A stretch of DNA of 16,465 bases from Brevundimonas sp. (GTDB lineage Bacteria > Pseudomonadota > Alphaproteobacteria > Caulobacterales > Caulobacteraceae). Shown in pieces: positions 7,399 through 14,162 of this stretch. The first letter of the stretch is position 1. Each line of letters opens with the position of its first letter. The stretch is from the NCBI GenBank assembly GCA_031119155.1, contig JAVHYH010000033.1:1-16465 (forward strand). Direction: 5' to 3'. The notes under the pieces are model-generated. The model worked only from the letters and a program-made list of their open reading frames with translations, was not told where the DNA came from and did not search any database. Both the position numbers and the translations under genes were made by a program.

Positions 7399-7980
7399 AT
7401 GATCCGCCTTCGCCTCGCCTCCGCCTTCGCCTTCGCCACCCTGAACCTGCTGGCCGCTGTGCCTGCCGTCGCCCAGGTCCAGCAGCCTGCCGGCAGCCCG
7501 GCGCAGCGTGAGCGCGTGGGGGCGCTCGACTTTCTGAACGGGGAGTGGCGCGGGACGGCGACGACCACCATGCCGGGCCACAGCACGGCCCTCACCCAGA
7601 CCGAACGGGTCGGGCCGCTGCTGGGCGGATCGGTCAAGCTGATCGAAGGGCGGGGTTACGCCGCCGACGGCTCGACCCAGTTCAACGCCTTCGCCGTCCT
7701 GTCCTGGGATGAGCGGGCCGGGAAATACCTCTTCCGCAGCTACGCCAACGGCTACACGGGCGAGTATCTGTTCGAGCTGACGGAGAACGGCTTCCGTTGG
7801 GAGATGCCGGCGGGACCGAACGCGGTGATCAAGTACGTCGCGGTGGTCGAGAACGGGACCTGGCATGAGGTCGGGGACTATGTCGCCGAAGGCCAGCCGC
7901 CGCGCCGCTTCATCGAGCTGCGCCTGACCCGCGTCGGCGACACCGGCTGGCCGGGCGCGGGGGCGGTGTCGCCGCAGTAG
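7399..7980 (+). CDS. Exported DUF1579-like (calycin-type) protein of unknown function
   Basis: The 193-residue product has a Sec signal peptide (1-25, ending VPAVA-Q), so it is predicted to be periplasmic or secreted. The mature part resembles the DUF1579/lipocalin-like group: LDFLNGEWRG (43-52) near the start, alternating beta-strand pattern, LGGSVKLIEGRG (75-86), and a closing strand RRFIELRLTRV (169-179). These proteins are expected to form a small beta-barrel that may bind a hydrophobic ligand; no ligand can be inferred here. The family assignment is by recollection of the GEWRG and EGRG patterns. ATG 7399 is preceded by GGGAG (7387-7391, 7-nt spacing). It stands alone after the petABC terminator, with 77 nt before the next gene, and may or may not be cotranscribed with it. 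Confidence 0.65.
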   Translation: MIRLRLASAFAFATLNLLAAVPAVAQVQQPAGSPAQRERVGALDFLNGEWRGTATTTMPGHSTALTQTERVGPLLGGSVKLIEGRGYAADGSTQFNAFAVLSWDERAGKYLFRSYANGYTGEYLFELTENGFRWEMPAGPNAVIKYVAVVENGTWHEVGDYVAEGQPPRRFIELRLTRVGDTGWPGAGAVSPQ

Positions 7981-7987
7981 GCGAGGG

Positions 7988-8018
7988 TTGATCGACAGCC
8001 CCGGACTGGCGCCCTAAC
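7988..8018 (+). promoter_or_regulatory. Candidate promoter upstream of the first M28 peptidase gene
   Basis: TTGATC (7988-7993) and CCTAAC (8013-8018), about 19 nt apart, resemble the TTGAC / GCTANA elements known for the Caulobacter housekeeping sigma factor. The -10-like decamer GCCCTAACGT (8011-8020) recurs almost unchanged as GCCCTAATGT (9755-9764) before the paralogous peptidase gene, at a similar distance from the start codon (37 and 34 nt). Pattern-based only. Confidence 0.33.
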
Positions 8019-8057
8019 GTCCGCCTCCTGTTCAAAAGGCTGAGGGTGTCCAAGATC

Positions 8058-9710
8058 ATGCGTTTGTCCGTTTCCGTCGCCGCGCTTGTCGCCGGCGCCC
8101 TGCTGACCGTCGGCGCCACCGGCGCGGCCGCCCAGACGGCGGAGTTCGACACCGCCCGTCTGTCGGAGCATGTCCGCATCCTGGCGGACGACAGCTTCGA
8201 GGGCCGCGGCATCGCCACCCCGGCGGAACAGAAGGTCATCGACTATCTGAGCGCCCAGTACGCCGCGGCGGGTCTGGAGCCGGGCGGACCGAACGGCCAG
8301 TGGACGCAGGACGTCACCCTGAACCGCTTCACCGCCTCCAATGTCCGCGCCAACCTGAGCGTCGGCGGCGAGAGCATTCCGCTGACCCAGGGCCAGCAGA
8401 TCGTCATCTCCACCCGCCTGCCGGGCGACCACGTCCATCTGATGAACAAGCCGCTGGTCTTCGTCGGCTACGGCATCGACGCGCCCGAGCGCCAGTGGGA
8501 CGACTTCAAGGACGTGGACGTGCGCGGCAAGGTCATCGTCGTGCTGGTGAATGACGCCGATTTCGAGGAGCCCGAGCTGAACACCTTCGGCGGCCGGGCC
8601 ATGACCTACTACGGCCGCTGGACCTACAAGTATGAGGAGGCGGCGCGTCAGGGCGCGGCGGGCGTCATCATCGTCCACGAGACCGCCCCGGCCTCCTACG
8701 GCTGGGCCACGGTGACCAACAGCTGGTCGGGCCCGCAGTTCGACATCGTGCGCGAGAACGCCGCCGCCGAGCGGGTGCCGATGGAAGCCTGGATCCAGCG
8801 GGACGTGGCCGTGGACCTGTTCCGTCGCGCCGGTCAGGACTTCGAGGCCCTGAAGGTCGCCGCCCGCAGCCGCGATTTCCGTCCGGTCGAACTGACCGGC
8901 GCCACCTTCAGCGGCATGTATGACGTCGCCTCGACCCAGGTGACGACGCAGAACGTCATCGCCCGCCTGCCGGGCACGACCCATCCGGACGAGACCATCC
9001 TCTACACCGCGCACTGGGACCACATCGGCGTCGGCGCGCCGGATGCCGAGGGCGATACGATCTTCAACGGGGCGGTGGACAACGCCACCGGCACAGCCGG
9101 CATGCTGGAAATGGCCCGCGCCTTCGGTTCGGGGCCGCGCCCGGAGCGGTCGATCGTCTTCATCAGCTTCACCGCCGAGGAAAGCGGCCTGCTGGGCTCG
9201 GAATACTATGCGTCCAACCCGGTCTATCCGCTGGCCACGACCGTGGGCGGCTTCAACGTCGATTCGATGAACGTCTATGGCCGGGTGAACCGCTACGGCA
9301 TCACCGGTTACGGCCAGTCGGACCTGGACGAGCGCATCGGCGCCGTGGTCGAGACGCAGGGCCGGACCATCCAGCCGGACGCCAACCCGGCCTCGGGCGG
9401 CTATTTCCGCTCGGACCACTTCCCGCTGGCCAAGCGCGGCGTGCCGATGACCTACGGCGGTTCGACCGGCGACTTCCGTGACGAGCCGATCGCCGAGCGC
9501 GCGGCCACCCGCGCCGAGTACGGCCGCAGCCGTTATCACCAGGCGGCGGACGAGTGGTCGGCGGACTGGGATCTGCGCGGTCAGGTCGAGGACCTGCAGG
9601 TGCTCTACACGGTCGGTTCGGCCCTCGCGAACAGCCGCGAGTGGCCGCAGTGGAAGGAGGGCTCCGAGTTCGGCCCCGCCCGCGCGGCGACGGCGGATCA
9701 GCGGGACTGA
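8058..9710 (+). CDS. Secreted M28 family metallopeptidase (paralogue 1)
   Basis: Predicted zinc aminopeptidase or carboxypeptidase of family M28, exported by a Sec signal peptide (1-25, ending GAAA-Q). From ATG 8058 the product has 550 residues. The five co-catalytic zinc ligands and the general base are visible: H319 in AHWDH, D341 in VDNATG, E374/E375 in TAEES, D402 in NVDSM, and H494 in YHQAADE. An inserted region of about 130-260, with FVGYGIDAPE and GVIIVH, fits a protease-associated (PA) domain. GTG 8046 (adds four residues; AAGG at 8036-8039) is an equally possible start; ATG 8058 has GAGG 12 nt upstream. The next gene encodes a paralogue of nearly the same length and architecture. Substrate preference cannot be read from the sequence. 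Confidence 0.92.
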   Translation: MRLSVSVAALVAGALLTVGATGAAAQTAEFDTARLSEHVRILADDSFEGRGIATPAEQKVIDYLSAQYAAAGLEPGGPNGQWTQDVTLNRFTASNVRANLSVGGESIPLTQGQQIVISTRLPGDHVHLMNKPLVFVGYGIDAPERQWDDFKDVDVRGKVIVVLVNDADFEEPELNTFGGRAMTYYGRWTYKYEEAARQGAAGVIIVHETAPASYGWATVTNSWSGPQFDIVRENAAAERVPMEAWIQRDVAVDLFRRAGQDFEALKVAARSRDFRPVELTGATFSGMYDVASTQVTTQNVIARLPGTTHPDETILYTAHWDHIGVGAPDAEGDTIFNGAVDNATGTAGMLEMARAFGSGPRPERSIVFISFTAEESGLLGSEYYASNPVYPLATTVGGFNVDSMNVYGRVNRYGITGYGQSDLDERIGAVVETQGRTIQPDANPASGGYFRSDHFPLAKRGVPMTYGGSTGDFRDEPIAERAATRAEYGRSRYHQAADEWSADWDLRGQVEDLQVLYTVGSALANSREWPQWKEGSEFGPARAATADQRD

Positions 9711-9735
9711 CTTCCGTCACATGACAAAAAAGTAA

Positions 9736-9759
9736 GGGGCGGTCCTTCGGGGCCGCCCT
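9736..9759. terminator. UUCG-tetraloop hairpin between the M28 paralogues, terminator-like on the minus strand
   Basis: GGGCGGTCC (9737-9745), loop TTCG (9746-9749) and GGGCCGCCC (9750-9758) form a 9-bp stem with one G-U pair, capped by the very stable C(UUCG)G tetraloop. On the plus strand it is preceded by six A's (9726-9731) and followed by TAATGTGCG, so it lacks a U-tract. Read on the minus strand the same hairpin is followed by CTTACTTTTTT, a reasonable intrinsic terminator. It lies 26 nt after the first peptidase stop and may weaken read-through, stabilise the upstream mRNA 3' end, or stop antisense transcription. Confidence 0.55.
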
Positions 9760-9798
9760 AATGTGCGCGCCATCTGTTTTGGGGATGGAGCTTCCCGC

Positions 9799-11460
9799 AT
9801 GTTTCGCAATCTGAAGAGCGGTTCGGCGGTCGCCGCCATCCTCGCCGCAGGCCTGCTGCTGTCGTCGTGCGCGACGGCGGGCGGCGTCGGCGAGGCGACC
9901 GGGCCGGCCTTCTCGGCCGAGCGCCTCAGCGCCGACATCCGCACCATCAGCGCCGATGAGTACCAGGGCCGCTATCCCGGCACCGAGGGCGAGCGGATGG
10001 TGCTGGCCTTCCTGCAGGCGCAGTACGAGGCCATGGGTCTCCAGCCCGGTGGTCCGGACGGCCAGTGGCTGCAGCCGGTCGAGCTGAAGCGCTACACTCC
10101 CGTCGCCGGCGGCACGGCCAGCTGGACCGGCCCGGACGGCCAGTCGCACGCCCTGACCATCGGAACCGACATCACCCTGCGCGCCGCGACCAATGACGGT
10201 CGCGCCTCGATCCGCAACGCGGGCCTCGTCTTCGCCGGCTATGGCATCACCGCGCCCGAGCGGAACTGGGACGACTACGGCGACATCGACGTCCGCGGCA
10301 AGGTCGTGGTGGTCATCGCGGGCGAGCCGGACGGCGAACTGTTCAACGGCGAATACGCCACCAACTACCAGTCGGGCGCCTACAAGGCCGATGAGGCCTT
10401 CCGTCGGGGCGCGGTGGGGGTCATCACCCTGATCGCCCAGCCCGCCAGCTCGCCCCAGTGGCAGGGCATGATGCGCGGCGCCAACCGCACCCGCACCCTG
10501 ACCCCCGGCGCGGCCGACCTGGAGTTCTCGGGCGCGATGAACCACGACACCGCCTTCGCCATGGCCTCGGCCGCCGGTCTGGGCATGGACAGCTTCGCCA
10601 ACACCGCCAGCGGTTCGTTCAAGGCCGTGGCGCTGAACGGGGTCAGCCTGTCGCTGGACATCTCCGAGACCACCGAGAGCCTGATCACCCACAACCTGCT
10701 GGCCAAGATCGAGGGGACCGAACGCCCGAACGAGACCATCATCTATTCGGCCCACTGGGATCACGTCGGCGGCGAGGCCCAGCACCCGGAAACGCCGGGT
10801 GACGACAAGATCTTCAACGGCGCCTGGGACAACGCCTCGGGCACCATCGGCGTGCTGGAGATGGCGCGTCAGCTGAGCGCCGCGCCGCGTCCGAAACGCA
10901 CCATCGTCTTCGCCCACATGGCCGCCGAGGAAATGGGGCTGATGGGCGCCTACGCCTATGCCGCCGATCCGGTCTATCCGCTGGAGACCACGGTGGCCGA
11001 CATCAACATCGACATGCTGCCGCTGTCGGGTTCGACCCGCGACGTGCCGATCTTCGGCAAGGGGCAGAACGATCTGGAGGACCGGCTGCAGGCGCTGGCC
11101 GAGCCGCTGGGCCGCTATGTCTCGGATGACGGCATGCCGGAGCAGGGCTTCTACTACCGGTCGGACCACTTCCCCTTCGCCCGCGCGGGCGTGCCGGCGA
11201 TCATGCCCTGGCATGGGTGGGACTGGGTCGAGGGCGGGCGTGAGGCGGGCGAGGCCGCCTGGAAGGCCCGCTTCGCCGCCCACTATCACAAGCCGTCGGA
11301 CGAATGGTCGGCGGACTGGGATCTGACCTCGGCGGTCGAGAACCTGACCCTGCTGTACCATCTGGGTCTGGACCTCGCGAACAGCAGTGACTGGCCGGGC
11401 TGGAAGCCGACGTCCGAGTTCGGACAGGTGCGCGCCCGTTCGGACGCGGCGCGCCGCTGA
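9799..11460 (+). CDS. M28 family metallopeptidase, predicted lipoprotein (paralogue 2)
   Basis: A second M28 zinc peptidase, 553 residues, colinear with the preceding gene. ATG 9799 is chosen over in-frame ATG 9763 because it has GGAG at 9787-9790 and opens a lipoprotein signal with lipobox LSSC (C24). Residue +2 is Ala, not Asp, which favours outer-membrane sorting by the usual Lol rule. Ligands: H319 (AHWDH), D344 (WDNASG), E377/E378 (AAEEM), D405 (NIDML), H497 (YHKPSDE). A PA-like insert spans about 130-260, with FAGYGITAPE. Both paralogues share long motifs, including DEWSADWDL and the C-terminal SEFG. It differs by a longer loop after the first ligand (EAQHPETPGDD) and the WHGWDW segment (471-476). 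Its stop overlaps the RidA-family start by 1 nt. Confidence 0.92.
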   Translation: MFRNLKSGSAVAAILAAGLLLSSCATAGGVGEATGPAFSAERLSADIRTISADEYQGRYPGTEGERMVLAFLQAQYEAMGLQPGGPDGQWLQPVELKRYTPVAGGTASWTGPDGQSHALTIGTDITLRAATNDGRASIRNAGLVFAGYGITAPERNWDDYGDIDVRGKVVVVIAGEPDGELFNGEYATNYQSGAYKADEAFRRGAVGVITLIAQPASSPQWQGMMRGANRTRTLTPGAADLEFSGAMNHDTAFAMASAAGLGMDSFANTASGSFKAVALNGVSLSLDISETTESLITHNLLAKIEGTERPNETIIYSAHWDHVGGEAQHPETPGDDKIFNGAWDNASGTIGVLEMARQLSAAPRPKRTIVFAHMAAEEMGLMGAYAYAADPVYPLETTVADINIDMLPLSGSTRDVPIFGKGQNDLEDRLQALAEPLGRYVSDDGMPEQGFYYRSDHFPFARAGVPAIMPWHGWDWVEGGREAGEAAWKARFAAHYHKPSDEWSADWDLTSAVENLTLLYHLGLDLANSSDWPGWKPTSEFGQVRARSDAARR

Positions 11461-11846
11461 TGCTGTCCATTCGCCCCCTGACCGGCGACGGCTCGCCGCC
11501 GGCGGAGGGCGAATACGCCCAGGCCTGTGAAGTCAGCGGGGCGACCCGCTGGCTCTATCTGTCCGGCCAGATCCCGGTCGCACCGGACGGTTCGCTGGCG
11601 GCGGACTTCATCGGTCAGTGCGAGCAGGTCTGGGACAATGTCGAGACCCAACTGCACGCGGCGGGGATGACGTTGGACAACCTCGTGAAGGTCACGACCT
11701 ACCTGTCGGATCGCCAGTACGCCCTGCCGAACCGGGAGGTGCGCCTGCATCGGCTGGGCGGACGGCAGATGGCGCTGACGGTGATCGTGACGGGGCTGTT
11801 CGAGGACGGCTGGCTGGTCGAGGTCGAGGCGGTGGCGGCGGCTTAG
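11460..11846 (+). CDS. RidA/YjgF-family protein, atypical active site
   Basis: A 128-residue member of the Rid (YjgF/YER057c/UK114) superfamily, normally small cytosolic trimers; RidA itself deaminates reactive enamines/imines such as 2-aminoacrylate. Family features: LYLSGQIPVAPDG (32-44), the long helix region DFIGQCEQVWDNVETQLHAAG (about 49-69), VKVTTYL (76-82), and the closing strand LVEVEAVA (119-126). By hand alignment to E. coli RidA, the catalytic arginine (R105 there, in ARSCVEVARL) falls on A105 here (ALTVIVTGL); the nearest Arg is R102. This points to a Rid subgroup without imine deaminase activity. The start codon overlaps the stop of the M28 lipoprotein gene (TGATG) and has no clear Shine-Dalgarno, so translation is probably coupled. 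Confidence 0.85.
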   Translation: MLSIRPLTGDGSPPAEGEYAQACEVSGATRWLYLSGQIPVAPDGSLAADFIGQCEQVWDNVETQLHAAGMTLDNLVKVTTYLSDRQYALPNREVRLHRLGGRQMALTVIVTGLFEDGWLVEVEAVAAA

Positions 11847-11853
11847 GTCGCAG

Positions 11854-12005
11854 TTCCTCCCCCTTGGGGGAGGGGGACCGCGCAGCGGTGGAGGGGCGCC
11901 TGCCGCGAACGCCGTCGGCGACTCGACCCCGCGCTCGGTCTGGCGCCCCTCCACCATGCTTCGCCCGAGGGCTCCGCATGGTCCCCCTCCCCTGAAGGGG
12001 AGGAA
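11854..12005. repeat. 152-bp nested palindromic intergenic repeat
   Basis: A large inverted repeat with TTCCTCCCC at the left end and GGGGAGGAA at the right. The inner arms GGTGGAGGGGCGCC (11887-11900) and GGCGCCCCTCCACC (11942-11955) are perfect over 14 bp and enclose a 41-nt loop. Each outer arm is itself palindromic: CCTCCCCC-TT-GGGGGAGG on the left (11856-11873) and CCTCCCC-TGAA-GGGGAGG on the right (near 11987-12004). The spacer between outer and inner arms is unequal, about 10 nt left and 25 nt right, and carries a small extra hairpin on the right (CATG...CATG, 11954-11980). It fills nearly the whole 201-bp gap between the RidA-family and DCC genes. I recall similar C/G-rich repeats between genes in Caulobacterales and sphingomonads. 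It holds no coding capacity I can support and could act as a transcription barrier. Confidence 0.8.
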
Positions 12006-12047
12006 TGCCGCATTGCCCGCCCTTTCCGACAGGCCCACAGTCCGCCG

Positions 12048-12476
12048 ATGACCCGCTGGTCGCCGCAGCCCGCTCCCGATGAACCCGACGGCCTGATCCT
12101 GTTCGACGGGGTCTGCGTCTTCTGTTCGCGCTGGGTGCGATGGGTGATCGGCCATGACCCTCAGCGGCGCTTCCGCTTCGTCCCGATCCAGTCGCCGACG
12201 GGATGGGCGCTGGCCGTGCGCCACGGGATCGACCCGGACGCGCCGCAGACCAATGCCGTGGTGCTGGGCGGGCGCATCTTCTTCAAGTCGGACGCGGCGC
12301 TGACGGTGCTGGGCGCGCTGCCGGGGACGGGGGGGCTTAAGGCCCTGAAGGCCGCGCCGCGCGTCCTGCGTGACCCGCTCTACGATCTGATCGCGAAGAA
12401 CCGGTACGCGATCTTCGGGCGCACCGACGCCTGCATGGTCCCGTCGCCAGAGGACCGGGAGCGGTTCCTGACATGA
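12048..12476 (+). CDS. DCC family (DUF393) thiol-disulfide oxidoreductase-like protein
   Basis: A 142-residue protein of the DCC1-like/DUF393 family, thioredoxin-fold relatives named for a conserved D and CxxC near the N-terminus. The hallmark is LILFDGVCVFCSRWVRW (16-32), with D20, C23 and C26. The conserved C-terminal part is also present: DPLYDLIAKNRYAIFG (about 108-123) and a further Cys, C129. No signal peptide is visible, so it is predicted to be cytosolic. The biochemical substrate of the family is not established as far as I know. The Shine-Dalgarno is weak. Its stop codon overlaps the ATG of the next gene by 4 nt (ATGA, 12473-12476), so the two are translationally coupled and probably act together. 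Confidence 0.88.
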   Translation: MTRWSPQPAPDEPDGLILFDGVCVFCSRWVRWVIGHDPQRRFRFVPIQSPTGWALAVRHGIDPDAPQTNAVVLGGRIFFKSDAALTVLGALPGTGGLKALKAAPRVLRDPLYDLIAKNRYAIFGRTDACMVPSPEDRERFLT

Positions 12477-14107
12477 CGACGGTGCTGGTGATCGGTGCGG
12501 GCGGGGTGTTCGGCTCGCGCCTGTGCGAGGGCCTGCTGCGGCATGGCTTCGGCGTGGTCGTGGCGGGACGCAGCCGGGCGCGGGCCGAGGGCGTGGCCGG
12601 GCGGCTGAAGGCGGCTTTCCCGAACGGTCAGGTCGAGGTCGCGGTGCTAGACACCGCCACGCTGACGCCCGAGCAACTGACGGCGACCGGCGCGAGCATC
12701 GTCGCGGACATGGCGGGGCCGTTCCAGGGGGCGCAGCCGACGACCGCGCGGGCGGCCATCGCGGCGGGACTGTCCTATGTCGATCTGGCGGATGCGCGGG
12801 ACTTCGTGGCCGACTTCCCGGCGCTGGACGAGGCGGCGCGGGCGGCGGGTGTGCTCGCCCTGACCGGCTGCAGCTCCACGCCCGCCCTGTCCAATGCGGT
12901 GCTGGATCGGCTGACCGAAGGCTGGCGCGAGGTCGTCTCGGTCGAGGCGGCGATCTCACCGGGCGCCCGGGCGCCCAAGGGACTGTCGGTCATGCAGGCC
13001 ATCCTGTCGTGGATGGGCCGCCCGGTGCGAGTGTTCGAGGACGGCGGCTGGACGACACGGCAAGGCTGGAGCGGGCTCTACCGCCGGGACTTCGGCGCGG
13101 CGGGCAGGCGGCGGGTGTCGCTGTGCGAGACACCGGATCTGGACCTGTTCCCGGCGCGGTTCGCGCCGAGGGAGCGGGCGCTGTTTCTGGCGGGGATGGA
13201 GCCGGGGGCGTTGCATCTGGAGGGCTGGCTGCTGGCCCGTCTGGTCGGGCTTTTCCGCTTCAATCCCGTGCCTCTGGCGAAGCTGTTGCTGACCCTGGCG
13301 AAGCTGCAGTCGGCCTCGGGCTCGGATCAGGGCGCGATGCGGGTGCAGGCGCTGGGCGTGGATGTGCAGGGACGGGCGGCGCGGGCCGTCTGGCGGCTGG
13401 TCGCCGAGCCGGGGGAGGGGCCGGTGACGCCGTCGCTCCCGGCGCTGGCGGCGATCCGGGCGATTGTCGCGGGACAGGTTCAACCGGGCGCGCGCGCCTG
13501 CGCCGGCGTGCTGCCGCTGGAGGCGATCACAGACGAGATGGCGCCGCACGGACTGGCGACGGAGGCGGTCGTGGAGCGGGGCCTCTATCCCCGCGCCATA
13601 GGCCCGGTGTTCGACGGCCTGCCTGAGGCGCTGCGGGCGCTGCACGAGACGCCGGGGCGGTCGCTGTGGCGGGGCCGGGCGATGACCGAGGGCGCGTCAG
13701 GGCCTCTCGCGGCGCTGGCGGCGCGCATCGTCGGTTTCCCGAAGGCGCAGGCCGACTGCGAGGCCGAGGTGGCCATCGACGCCGACGGCGACCGCTCGAT
13801 CTGGCGGCGGCGGATCGGCGGGCACGGCTTCGCCAGCGTCCTGTCGCGACCGCGTGAGGGCGGGCGGGTCAGTGAGCGGTTCGGGCCTCTGAGCATGGAC
13901 TTGGCCCTGACGCCGGAGGGCGGACGACTGGTCTATCGGGTCGAGGGGTGGCGCGCCGGGCCGATCCCGCTGCCGCGCTGGCTCTGTCCCTCGACGGAGG
14001 CGTTCGAGGAGGTGGATGCACAGGGACGGTTCGTCTTCGACGTGACCATCAATGCGCCGCTGCTGGGCCGGCTGGTGCGCTATCGGGGCTGGTTGCAGCG
14101 GGCATGA
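12473..14107 (+). CDS. Saccharopine dehydrogenase-like NAD(P)-binding protein with C-terminal DUF4166
   Basis: A 544-residue two-part protein. The N-terminal domain is a Rossmann fold with VLVIGAGGVFGSRL (4-17, GxGGxxG) and the saccharopine-dehydrogenase/homospermidine-synthase-like pattern ADMAGPFQ (about 79-86), AAGLSYVDLADARDF (about 97-111) and LTGCSSTPALSNAV (about 130-143), typical of NAD(P)-dependent reductases. A middle region (about 150-370) is weakly recognisable. The C-terminal ~165 residues (from about 380) resemble DUF4166: SERFGPLSMDLAL, LPRWLCPSTEA and a closing FDVTINAPLLGRLVRYRGWL. The substrate is unknown, and classical saccharopine metabolism is unlikely with this architecture. 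Alanine and glycine codons lean to GCG/GGG more than in petABC, which may reflect low expression. Coupled to the DCC gene upstream; convergent with the DUF6607 gene. Confidence 0.85.
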   Translation: MTTVLVIGAGGVFGSRLCEGLLRHGFGVVVAGRSRARAEGVAGRLKAAFPNGQVEVAVLDTATLTPEQLTATGASIVADMAGPFQGAQPTTARAAIAAGLSYVDLADARDFVADFPALDEAARAAGVLALTGCSSTPALSNAVLDRLTEGWREVVSVEAAISPGARAPKGLSVMQAILSWMGRPVRVFEDGGWTTRQGWSGLYRRDFGAAGRRRVSLCETPDLDLFPARFAPRERALFLAGMEPGALHLEGWLLARLVGLFRFNPVPLAKLLLTLAKLQSASGSDQGAMRVQALGVDVQGRAARAVWRLVAEPGEGPVTPSLPALAAIRAIVAGQVQPGARACAGVLPLEAITDEMAPHGLATEAVVERGLYPRAIGPVFDGLPEALRALHETPGRSLWRGRAMTEGASGPLAALAARIVGFPKAQADCEAEVAIDADGDRSIWRRRIGGHGFASVLSRPREGGRVSERFGPLSMDLALTPEGGRLVYRVEGWRAGPIPLPRWLCPSTEAFEEVDAQGRFVFDVTINAPLLGRLVRYRGWLQRA

Positions 14108-14135
14108 AAAAGGGGACGCCGGGCGGCGTCCCCTT
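14108..14135 (-). terminator. Intrinsic terminator between convergent genes, best read on the minus strand
   Basis: AAGGGGACGCC (14110-14120), loop GGGC (14121-14124) and GGCGTCCCCTT (14125-14135) form a perfect 11-bp stem. On the minus strand it ends with an uninterrupted run of five T's (A's at 14107-14111 on the plus strand), 27 nt after the DUF6607 stop, so it should terminate the receptor/DUF6607 transcript. On the plus strand it begins right after the DUF4166 gene's stop codon and is followed by CTTCTCCCCC, a weaker tail, so it may work in both directions. Confidence 0.85.
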
Positions 14136-14162
14136 CTCCCCCATACGCATGGACTGTTCGGC

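Noticed and set aside
7878..9539. 553-codon minus-strand open frame over the first M28 gene
   Set aside because: Same composition artefact; the plus-strand frame has complete zinc ligands and a signal peptide.
9301..11361. 686-codon open frame on the minus strand across both M28 genes
   Set aside because: It lies antisense to two well-supported enzymes, has an Arg/Gly/His-rich composition with no domain I recognise, and is the expected by-product of G/C-ending codons.
11286..12959. 557-codon minus-strand open frame over the RidA-family, repeat and DCC region
   Set aside because: Its translation is low-complexity Arg/Pro/Ala and it runs through the palindromic repeat.
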